Notes under the pieces: model-generated
Databases searched by the model: none
What the model saw: only the letters and a program-made list of their open reading frames with translations
Told to the model about the DNA's origin: nothing
Made by a program: the position numbers and the translations under genes
Source of the DNA: Burkholderiaceae bacterium
Lineage (GTDB): Bacteria; Pseudomonadota; Gammaproteobacteria; Burkholderiales; Burkholderiaceae_C
Direction: 5' to 3'
Assembly: GCA_023954095.1 (NCBI GenBank)
Contig: JAMLIQ010000005.1
Span: forward strand, 1-64,000
DNA length: 64,000 bases
In this document: positions 24,367-31,247 of the stretch, piece after piece
How the letters are laid out: the number at the start of each line of letters is the position of its first letter
Numbering within the stretch: the stretch's first letter is position 1

Positions 24367-25271
24367 GGTCGCACAGCTTTCCCCGGGGCCTTGCCGCCGA
24401 GGCAGGCGGCCATCAGGCGCGCCGCTTCGGCCATGCGCGGGCCGGGGCGGATCAGCACGTCGGACTGCGCTGCGTCAAACCGGCACAGCCGCCCCTCGCG
24501 TACCGCGCGCATCTGCGCCCAGCCAGGGCGCGCAGCCAGGCTGTCGGCGCTGCGCGCACCCACCATGATGAGATCCGGGTCGGCGCGCACCACGAATTCG
24601 GGGTTGATCTTGGGGAAAGGCCCCAGCGATGCAGAGACGATGTTGCCTGCGCCCAGGCGGGCCAGTGTCTCGCCGATGAAAGACGCCTGCCCCGCCGCAT
24701 ACGGCCCGCTGTTGACCTCGAAATACACCCGTGCGCCGCGCGCAGTGGGCGGCACCGACTGGGCGGCGGCCTGCACACCCGCGTCGATGACGCGCCAGAT
24801 CCGCTGCGCATCCTGCACACCCAGCACCTGGCCCACCTTGCCCAGCACGCGCTGCACGTCGGCGTACGTCTTGGGCTCCAGCGCCACCACCTTCAAGCCC
24901 AAGGATTCGAGCCGCGCCTGCGCGCGCGACGAGGTAGCCATCAGCACCACATCGGGCCGCAGCGCCACGATGGCCTCGATGTTCGGGTCCATCCCACCCC
25001 CCACGCCCTGCAGGGGCACCACGCTGGCAGGCCAGTTGGAATAGCGGTCCACACCCACCAGGCGTTCGCAGGCGCCCAGCGCGCACACGGTCTCGGTCAG
25101 CGACGGCAGCAGGCTGACGATGCGCTGCGGCGTGCGGGAAAGCGTGACGGTTCGGCCTGTGTCGTCCACCACCTGCATGGGCTCTGCTTGCGCCAGCGTA
25201 GCCATGGCCAGCACCAGCGCCAGCAAGACCGCCAGCACAATGAGAATGCGTTTGACCGGGGTGGGTTTCAT
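24363..25271 (-). CDS. btuF: Periplasmic cobalamin-binding protein
   Basis: A 302-residue substrate-binding protein with a signal peptide (KRILIVLAVLLALVLAMATLAQA, cleavage near AQA-EP). Its core RIVSLLPSLTETVCALGA, then VGVDRYSNWP, and EAIVALRPDVVLMATS match BtuF/FhuD-type cluster A-II proteins. No lipobox cysteine is present, so it is soluble in the periplasm. Start at 25271 gives a compact signal peptide. ATGA overlaps join it to cobU upstream and btuC downstream. Confidence 0.92.
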   Translation of the reverse strand: MKPTPVKRILIVLAVLLALVLAMATLAQAEPMQVVDDTGRTVTLSRTPQRIVSLLPSLTETVCALGACERLVGVDRYSNWPASVVPLQGVGGGMDPNIEAIVALRPDVVLMATSSRAQARLESLGLKVVALEPKTYADVQRVLGKVGQVLGVQDAQRIWRVIDAGVQAAAQSVPPTARGARVYFEVNSGPYAAGQASFIGETLARLGAGNIVSASLGPFPKINPEFVVRADPDLIMVGARSADSLAARPGWAQMRAVREGRLCRFDAAQSDVLIRPGPRMAEAARLMAACLGGKAPGKAVRP

Positions 25272-25855
25272 GGTGCACCTTTCAGGAAAAGCGGCAGCCC
25301 GGCTGCCATCAGCGTGACGCGCTCGCAGGCCTGCGCCGCCTGCTGGTTCACAAGGCCCAGCGCATCGACAAAGGCGCGTACTTCGCGGCCCAAGGGAATG
25401 ACCCCCAGGCCGATTTCGTTGCCCACCAGAACAACCGGCCCGGGGGCTTTTTCCATTGCTTCGAAAAAGAGAGCTGCTTGCGCAGGCCAATCCTGCCCTG
25501 GAGCCTCTTTTCGTTCAAACTTTTCGTCATGCTGAAACAGCCAGTGGGTCAGCCACAGCGTCAGGCAGTCCACGACGATGAGGGTGTCGGGCGCGCTGTG
25601 CTGCAGCAAGACCCGCGCAAGGTCGTGCGGCTCCTCCAGCGTCTGCATGCGCGGCACGCGCGCGGCGCGGTCGCTTTGGTGGCGGGCGATGCGCTGGCGC
25701 ATTTCCTCGTCGCCTGCCTCTGCGGTGGCAACCAACAGCGCACGGTGCGCAGGGTGGGCCGCCAGCCATTGGGCCGCCAGCGCCTCGGCGCGGCGCGACT
25801 TGCCGCTTTTCTGGCCCCCCAGAATGAGCTCGCTGCGGGCAATGGACAGGGTCAT
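25268..25855 (-). CDS. cobU: Adenosylcobinamide kinase / guanylyltransferase
   Basis: A 195-residue bifunctional CobU, which phosphorylates adenosylcobinamide and then attaches GMP. The P-loop is LILGGQKSGKSRRAEALA, with motifs RHQSDRAARVP, LIVVDCLTLWLTHWL, and VLVGNEIGLGVIPLGREVRAF near the C-terminus. A dispersed-repeat copy within the frame encodes the charged loop after the second motif (about residues 110-130, EKFERKEAPGQDWPAQAALF). The gene is linked by ATGA overlaps to cobB and btuF. Confidence 0.95.
   Translation of the reverse strand: MTLSIARSELILGGQKSGKSRRAEALAAQWLAAHPAHRALLVATAEAGDEEMRQRIARHQSDRAARVPRMQTLEEPHDLARVLLQHSAPDTLIVVDCLTLWLTHWLFQHDEKFERKEAPGQDWPAQAALFFEAMEKAPGPVVLVGNEIGLGVIPLGREVRAFVDALGLVNQQAAQACERVTLMAAGLPLFLKGAP
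25458..25515 (+). repeat. Dispersed repeat inside cobU
   Basis: Plus-strand GCTTCGAAAAAGAGAGCTGC, TTGCGCAGGCC, CCTGCCCTGGAGCCTCTTTT matches the family. On the minus strand it encodes a hydrophilic loop of CobU that lies between two conserved motifs. Confidence 0.65.
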
Positions 25856-27198
25856 GCTGCGCCCCCGAGCAACTGCGCCACCGCCACCGGGTTCGAGGCA
25901 AACCAGGCGTGGAAATAACTGGCGCGCAGGCTGCCATGCGCGTAGAGCGGCTCGCCATCGGCGTCCTGCCCGCCGGGCCGGCTGCTGCGCGCCAGCACCG
26001 GGGCGCGGCAGTCGGCAGTGGAGTAATGAAAGCTGTGGCCGCGCAGCACCTGGCCCGCCAGGTCGATCTGCCGCGGCCCGAGCGACGCCAGGCGCGGCTG
26101 CATGGCTGCTGTGCCTGGCAGCAGGCCCCACATCGCCTGCTCACGGCCATCCTGCAGGCGCAAGGACGCGAACAGCGCCAGCATGCCGCCGCATTCGGCC
26201 CACAAGGGCTTGCCCGCAGCCCAATGCGCGCACAGGTCGTTCTGCAGACCGTGGTGGGCTGCGAGTTGCGCCGCGTGCAGCTCGGGGTAGCCGCCGGGCA
26301 GCCACACGGCATCGCACGGCGGCAAGGCGTCGCCTGCCAGCGGCGAGAAAAACCGCACCTGGGCGCCGAGCTGCGCCAGGGTGTCGAGGTTGGCCGGGTA
26401 GATAAAGCTGAACGCGGCATCGCGTGCCACGGCCACAGTACGGCCTGCGAGCAGCGGCGGCACGGGCTGCGGCGCAGACGGCGCAGGGAAATCCACCGCC
26501 CAGCGCTGCAAGTCCGCCGCATCCATCTGCCCCAGCGGTGTCGCGGCCAGCGCATCGGCGGCGGCGTCGAGCCGGTCCATCGCATCGGGCAGTTCGTGCG
26601 CAGCCACCAGGCCCAGGTGGCGCTCGGGCAACAAGGCGGCGGGCTTGCCTGCAGGGGCCCCATCGGCCAGCGCCACACGCGGCAAGGCGCCCAGCCAGTC
26701 GCCCGGCTCGCGCAGGCTGCGCTGCAGCATCTCGGCATGGCGCTCGCCCGCCACGCGGTTGGCCAGCACGCCCGCCCAAGGCAGGTCGGCCTGGTAGTGC
26801 CGCAGGCCATGCGCCAGCGCGCCAAAGGTGCCCGCCATGGCCGAGGCATCGACGACGGCCAGCACCGGCACGCCAAAGTGCCGCGCCAGGTCGGCGGCAC
26901 TGGGCTCGCCATCGAACAGGCCCATCACGCCTTCGATAAGGACCAGGTCGGCCTCCTGCGCCGCGGCGTGCAGGCGGGCAGCGCAGTCCTCGGTGCCATT
27001 GATCCACAAATCGAGCGAATGGACGGGCGCGCCGCTGGCAAGCTGGTGCCAGTGCGGGTCAAGAAAATCGGGCCCGCACTTGAACACGCGCACACGCCTG
27101 CCCTGGCGCGCATGCAGGCGCGCCAGGGCGGCCACCACCGTGGTCTTGCCCTGGCCCGAAGCCGGGGCGGCAATCAGCAGTGCGGGGCAAGAAGTCAT
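25852..27198 (-). CDS. cobB: Cobyrinic acid a,c-diamide synthase
   Basis: A 448-residue glutamine-dependent amidase (CobB/CbiA). The N-terminal ATPase domain has LLIAAPASGQGKTTVVAALA and KCGPDFLDPHWHQLASG; the C-terminal amidotransferase has VWLPGGYPELHA, the nucleophile cysteine in LWAECGGMLAL and HGSLRASYFHAWFASNP with the catalytic His. The enzyme amidates carboxyls a and c of cobyrinic acid. Start MTSCPALLIAAP at 27198. It heads the ATGA-coupled chain cobB-cobU-btuF-btuC, downstream of btuB and the second GC-rich repeat. Confidence 0.94.
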   Translation of the reverse strand: MTSCPALLIAAPASGQGKTTVVAALARLHARQGRRVRVFKCGPDFLDPHWHQLASGAPVHSLDLWINGTEDCAARLHAAAQEADLVLIEGVMGLFDGEPSAADLARHFGVPVLAVVDASAMAGTFGALAHGLRHYQADLPWAGVLANRVAGERHAEMLQRSLREPGDWLGALPRVALADGAPAGKPAALLPERHLGLVAAHELPDAMDRLDAAADALAATPLGQMDAADLQRWAVDFPAPSAPQPVPPLLAGRTVAVARDAAFSFIYPANLDTLAQLGAQVRFFSPLAGDALPPCDAVWLPGGYPELHAAQLAAHHGLQNDLCAHWAAGKPLWAECGGMLALFASLRLQDGREQAMWGLLPGTAAMQPRLASLGPRQIDLAGQVLRGHSFHYSTADCRAPVLARSSRPGGQDADGEPLYAHGSLRASYFHAWFASNPVAVAQLLGGAA

Positions 27199-27269
27199 CG
27201 CATCGCCCCCTGGCACTGGAAAACGCCGACAAGACTTGAACCAGGCACGCCCCAGGCGCGGGCCGCCGT

Positions 27270-27357
27270 GCAAGGGCCGCCCCGCCGCATGGGCGGCGTC
27301 CCCCTTCCCACGCGAAGCGTGAGAGAAGGGGGAAGGCGCGAAGCGCCACAGGGGGTT
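27270..27357. repeat. GC-rich structured repeat after btuB (copy 2)
   Basis: Begins CAAGGGCCGCCCCGCCGC like copy 1 at 23149, continues GGGCGGCGTCCCCCTTCCC, ACGCGAAGCGTGAGAGAAGG, and ends GGAAGGCGCGAAGCGCCACA, GGGGG. The central part differs from copy 1 but keeps the hairpins. It fills the space between the btuB stop at 27362 and cobB. Confidence 0.7.
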
Positions 27358-27361
27358 GGTC

Positions 27362-29254
27362 TCACAACGGCGCCCACTTGAGGCCCATATAGAGCGTGCG
27401 GCCCGGGGTGGCGTAGGTGCGAGCGAGTTCGTAGGCCTTGTCGCCGAGGTTGTCGATGCGCGCCAGCAGCGTGAAGTCGCGCGCCACGCGGGTGCTGGCG
27501 TAGAGGTTGACCAGCCCATAGCCGCCGAGCACCTGGGTATTCGCTTCGTTTTCAAACCGGCGGCCCGATGCCTGCAGTTCGGCGCCCAGGGTCCAACCCG
27601 CCACCTGGGTGTCGGCACCGAAAGTCGCATGGCGCTTGGCACGGCGCCGCAGCTGCTTGCCAGTGCCCAGGTCACGCGGGTTCTGCAGATCGACGGAAGC
27701 ATGCCACTGCACACCGCCCCAGTGGTGCGAGGCTGCAAGCGTCACACCCTCGTATTGGGCGCGCGCCGCGCTGGTGTAGCAGCCGAAGGCAGACGGGCAT
27801 CCGCCAGGGGAGCCAAAAATGATCAGGTTGTTCACGCGGTTGCGGTACACCACGGCCGAGAAGCTGCTGCGCCCTTGCGCGTAGCGCAGGCCCAGTTCGG
27901 CGTTGCGGCTGGACTCGGGGCGCAGCGAGGCGAGGCCGTATTCACTGAAGCGCTGGTAGAGCGTGGGCGCGCGGAAGGCCGTGCCCGCCGAGGCGGTGAC
28001 ACGCCACGCCGGTGTAAGGGCGTAGCCATAGGCCACACTGCCCGTGCCTTTGCCACCGAATTCGCTGTCATCGTCGTGGCGCACGTTGAGTTGCAGCGTG
28101 TGGGCACCCCGTTGGTAGCCGTAGCCCAGCGCCAACGCATCCTGCGAACGGCCCTGGTCGATGGGGGCGTTGGTCAGATGGTCTTCGCGGCGCTCCAGCG
28201 CAGCGCTGAAGCGGTGCGCGCCCAGGCGGTATTCGTTCTGCCAAAGGTAGCCGCGCAGCCGGGTTTCGGTGCGGTAGGGCGAGGGAGTGGTTTCATAGCG
28301 GCTGGCCGAATCCGTGACCGACACGCGGGTGCTGTAGGCGTCTGTCCACTGCGCCGACCAGTTCAGCCCGGCCGTGTGCATGCGGTTGAGGTTGCGGTCG
28401 TCCACCGGGCTGGCGGGTGTGTGGGCGAAGCCGTCGTAGGCAGAATTCATGCGGCTGGCCAGCAGCGTGGCGTCCAGCTTGTGGCGCGCATCAATGCGGT
28501 AGCCCAGCCGGGCATGGCCCGAGGTGCTGCGGTAACCGTCCCGGTCGGCGTTGTGGGAGCCGCTGGTTTTGGAGTCGAAACCGCTGCTGCGCGCGTGGGT
28601 CAGCCCCAGGGCGTAGTCCAGCGCCCCGTCGGGGCCGGCCGCACCGCTGACGCCGGTTTCGAGCTTGCGTGTTCCCTGGCTGCCCAGGCCGATACCCACA
28701 TAAGGCACGGCCGGGCCTTCGCCCTTGCGCGTGAACAGTTGCACCACGCCGCCGATGGCGTCCGAGCCATAGACCGCGGCCGCCGGGCCGCGCAGCACCT
28801 CGATGCGCTCGATCTGCGCCAGCGGAATCTGCTCCCACTGGGCGCCGCCCGTGGACTGCGAATCCACCCGCACGCCGTCGATGTAGACGGCCGTGAAGCG
28901 CGATTCGGCGCCGCGCAGGTACACGCTGGTGGCATTGCCGATGCCGCCGTTGCGCGTGATCTCGACGCCGGGCAGGCGTGCCAGCATGTCGGCCAGGCCC
29001 GTGGCGCCGCTGGCCTCGATGGTTTCGCGGTCGATGATGGAGACGTCGGCCACCAGATCGGCCAAAGGCTGTTCGGTGCGGGTGGCGGTCACCACGGTGT
29101 CCTGCAGCGAGGGCATGCGCGCGTTCTGCGCCAGCAGCAGGGGCTGCATCGGCTCCTGGGACTGCGCCGCCGTGGCCGCAAGAAAGGAAAGGGCCGCCAG
29201 AACGGCAGGACGCAGCGGCGCGGAACGGCGCGCACGAAGGGAACGGTTTTTCAT
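27362..29254 (-). CDS. btuB: TonB-dependent cobalamin receptor
   Basis: A 630-residue outer-membrane receptor. It has a signal peptide (LRPAVLAALSFLAATAAQSQ), a TonB box region DTVVTATRTEQPLADL, a plug domain with RLPGVEITRNGGIGNATSVY and VEVLRGPAAAVYGSDAIGGV-like IEVLRGPAAAVYGSDAIGG, and a beta-barrel ending in an aromatic-rich strand (TLYMGLKWAPL; the final residue is Leu rather than Phe). The position directly after a cobalamin riboswitch and before the cob/btu genes identifies the substrate. Start MKNRSLRARRS at 29254. Confidence 0.93.
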   Translation of the reverse strand: MKNRSLRARRSAPLRPAVLAALSFLAATAAQSQEPMQPLLLAQNARMPSLQDTVVTATRTEQPLADLVADVSIIDRETIEASGATGLADMLARLPGVEITRNGGIGNATSVYLRGAESRFTAVYIDGVRVDSQSTGGAQWEQIPLAQIERIEVLRGPAAAVYGSDAIGGVVQLFTRKGEGPAVPYVGIGLGSQGTRKLETGVSGAAGPDGALDYALGLTHARSSGFDSKTSGSHNADRDGYRSTSGHARLGYRIDARHKLDATLLASRMNSAYDGFAHTPASPVDDRNLNRMHTAGLNWSAQWTDAYSTRVSVTDSASRYETTPSPYRTETRLRGYLWQNEYRLGAHRFSAALERREDHLTNAPIDQGRSQDALALGYGYQRGAHTLQLNVRHDDDSEFGGKGTGSVAYGYALTPAWRVTASAGTAFRAPTLYQRFSEYGLASLRPESSRNAELGLRYAQGRSSFSAVVYRNRVNNLIIFGSPGGCPSAFGCYTSAARAQYEGVTLAASHHWGGVQWHASVDLQNPRDLGTGKQLRRRAKRHATFGADTQVAGWTLGAELQASGRRFENEANTQVLGGYGLVNLYASTRVARDFTLLARIDNLGDKAYELARTYATPGRTLYMGLKWAPL

Positions 29255-29354
29255 GGAAATCAGTGTCAGCAAACAACCCGGGCCGGCTTCCCCGCCAGCA
29301 AATAGGTGATACGGCCGCGCGCAGGCCCTGGAGGGCGCGCACGGCCACCGTGTT

Positions 29355-29548
29355 GGCCGGTATCCGGGCTGGCGGAACGCCCTCCAACGCCTTCCCAGGC
29401 GCTTGTTCAAGGCGCCCAGTGGCTGAGTGTTGAAGAGAGAATCGGGTGATTCGTCCGCTGACCGTTGCGGGGGCAGCGCAGGCTCGGCGCCTCCATGGTT
29501 GGTGGCGACCTCCCTGCTTCCCGTTGAACTGCGGCATGTGAACCACAC
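29355..29548 (-). promoter_or_regulatory. Cobalamin riboswitch upstream of btuB
   Basis: On the minus strand: ATGCCGCAG, AACGGGAAGCAGGGAG, GAGCCTGCGCTGCCCCCGCA, ACGGTCAGCGGA, GCCACTGGG, GCCTGGGAAGGCG and the B12 box AGCCCGGATACCGGCC. The order and the conserved words match the cobalamin aptamer. It fills most of the 358-base stretch between btuB and zapB-like, and should control btuB and, by read-through, the downstream cob genes. Confidence 0.9.
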
Positions 29549-29613
29549 CGCGAGCACCAACAGGAAGGATTTTACGGCGCTTTGGAAGCCAACTGCCTAC
29601 AATCCATGGCTCT

Positions 29614-29835
29614 ATGGCTTCTTTGTCTCCCCTCGACCAGATTGCCGAGCGCGTGGAGCGCCTGCTGGTGCGCCACGAGCAGCTGCAGCGCACCAACGAA
29701 CTGCTGGCCGAACAGGTCGCGGCCCTCACGCAGGAGCGCGATTCCCTGCGCTCGCGCCTGCAGGCGGCCCGCCACCGCATTGATGCCCTGATCGAGCGGC
29801 TGCCCCCCGCGCCCGAACCGAAGGACGACGCATGA
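29614..29835 (+). CDS. ZapB-like coiled-coil cell-division protein
   Basis: A 73-residue, almost wholly helical protein (LSPLDQIAERVERLLVRHEQ, LQRTNELLAEQVAALTQERD) with a heptad pattern typical of the TIGR02449/ZapB-like family found upstream of zapA in betaproteobacteria. Its stop overlaps the zapA start by four bases, so the pair is translationally coupled. A role at the FtsZ ring is inferred from this linkage. Confidence 0.8.
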   Translation: MASLSPLDQIAERVERLLVRHEQLQRTNELLAEQVAALTQERDSLRSRLQAARHRIDALIERLPPAPEPKDDA

Positions 29836-30170
29836 AACAGCTTGAGGTGCAGATCATGCAGCAAAGCTACCTGCTGGGCTGCCCCGAGGGCCGCGAGGCG
29901 CGCCTGCTCGAAGCCGTGGAGCGGGTGGACACCGCCATGCTGCGCATTCGCGACGCGGGCAAGGTGCGTGCGCGTGAGCGCATCGCCGTACTGGCCGCGT
30001 TGAACATGGCGTTCGAGCTGGCCGACCGTGAATCGGCCGACCTGGCTGCCGCCAGCGCTGCCCCATCGCCCACCGCGCTCCAGACGGTGCCCCAGAACGG
30101 TGACGATCGCCTGCGCGCCCTGGTGCAGCGCCTGGACGAAGTCCTGGGCAACGACGGCCGCCTGATCTGA
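29832..30170 (+). CDS. zapA: Cell division protein ZapA
   Basis: A 112-residue FtsZ-bundling protein. It has the N-terminal VQIMQQSYLLGCPEGREARLLEA segment typical of ZapA, then a central helical part IAVLAALNMAFELAD and a C-terminal coiled-coil RLRALVQRLDEVLG. ZapA crosslinks FtsZ protofilaments at midcell. The 6S RNA gene follows directly, the order conserved across proteobacteria. Confidence 0.93.
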   Translation: MKQLEVQIMQQSYLLGCPEGREARLLEAVERVDTAMLRIRDAGKVRARERIAVLAALNMAFELADRESADLAAASAAPSPTALQTVPQNGDDRLRALVQRLDEVLGNDGRLI

Positions 30171-30207
30171 GCACGCGCCCGCCCCGCGCTGCGCCTACAA
30201 TGCAATG

Positions 30208-30380
30208 GTCTGCGGTGCTGCCGGGCTTTATATTTCCTTGAACCAATGCTCATTGAGCCCGGGCTTGGTACATCGCCCGGTGAGCGTGATCATCTCGCGT
30301 CAGATGAACCCAACGCCTGGCTGCCCTCGCCCACCTGAACCCCCGGTTCAGGATGAGGGTCCGGCGGCATTCGCAGACAC
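30208..30380 (+). ncRNA. ssrS: 6S RNA
   Basis: The stretch after zapA begins GTCTGCGGTGCTGCCGGGC (30208 on) and ends GTCCGGCGGCATTCGCAGAC (to 30378), which pair to form the closing stem of 6S RNA (GTCTGCG with CGCAGAC). The inner part contains the GAACCAATG and GCCCGG words around the large central bulge that mimics an open promoter. A -10 hexamer TACAAT lies at 30196-30201, and a T-run follows at 30382. 6S RNA sequesters sigma-70 RNA polymerase in stationary phase. Confidence 0.9.
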
Positions 30381-30428
30381 CTTTTTCTTCTCTCACCGGC
30401 GCATCCCGCCTTCTCTGTTTCGCGCCGC

Positions 30429-31247
30429 ATGCTGCTCGACCCCCTTCTGATCGCCGAACTGGCCCTGCTCGGCCTGGGCACGGGTTTTCTTGCCGGGTTG
30501 CTGGGCATTGGCGGCGGCATGGTGCTGGTGCCTTTCCTGACCTATTTCCTCGGGCAGCAGCACGTAGCGCCGGGGCTGGCGGTCAAGATGGCCATTGCCA
30601 CCTCCATGGCCACCATCGTCTTCACGTCGGTCTCCAGCGTGCGCGCCCACCACCGGCGCGGCGCCGTGCGCTGGGACATTGCCCGGCGGCTGGCCCCGGG
30701 CATTGTGCTGGGCAGCATGGCCGCCAGCCTGGGCGTGTTTGCACTGCTCAAGGGTTCGGTGCTGGCCATCGTCTTCGCCTGCTTTGTCAGCTTTTCGGCC
30801 TACCAGATGCTGCGCAACAAGAAGCCCGCTCCTTCTCGCCAGATGCCCGGCACGGCAGGACAGCTGGCTGCCGGTGGCAGCATCGGTTTTCTGTCGGGCA
30901 TGGTCGGCGCCGGCGGGGGATTTGTCAGCGTGCCTTTCATGGTGTGGTGCAACATTCCCATCCACCATGCCGTCGCCACCAGTGCGGCACTGGGTTTCCC
31001 GATTGCCCTGGCCAATGCGGCCGGGTATGTGGTCAGCGGCCAGTCCGTCACCGGGTTGCCGCCGGCATCGATCGGCTATGTGTGGCTGCCCGGCCTGCTC
31101 TCCATTGCAGTGTTCAGTGTGCTCACGGCACCGCTGGGCGCACGCGCAGCGCACCAGTTGCCCGTGGCACAGCTCAAGCGGGTATTTGCCGCCCTGCTGC
31201 TGGGGCTGGCCGTATACATGCTCTGGAAGGGCCTTACGGCGACGTGA
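30429..31247 (+). CDS. TauE/SafE-family membrane transporter
   Basis: A 272-residue membrane protein with two homologous halves. Each half begins with a Gly-rich signature (GLLGIGGGMVLVPFLTYFL and GMVGAGGGFVSVPFMVWC), which is diagnostic of the TauE/SafE (COG0730) family of putative sulfite/organosulfonate or anion exporters. Seven or eight helices are predicted. It replaces the ygfA gene often found after 6S RNA. It overlaps the end of the convergent GGDEF-EAL gene by 14 bases. Substrate unknown. Confidence 0.87.
   Translation: MLLDPLLIAELALLGLGTGFLAGLLGIGGGMVLVPFLTYFLGQQHVAPGLAVKMAIATSMATIVFTSVSSVRAHHRRGAVRWDIARRLAPGIVLGSMAASLGVFALLKGSVLAIVFACFVSFSAYQMLRNKKPAPSRQMPGTAGQLAAGGSIGFLSGMVGAGGGFVSVPFMVWCNIPIHHAVATSAALGFPIALANAAGYVVSGQSVTGLPPASIGYVWLPGLLSIAVFSVLTAPLGARAAHQLPVAQLKRVFAALLLGLAVYMLWKGLTAT

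Noticed and set aside
27356..29305. A 649-codon plus-strand frame opposite btuB
   Set aside because: Antisense shadow of the clearly recognisable BtuB receptor.
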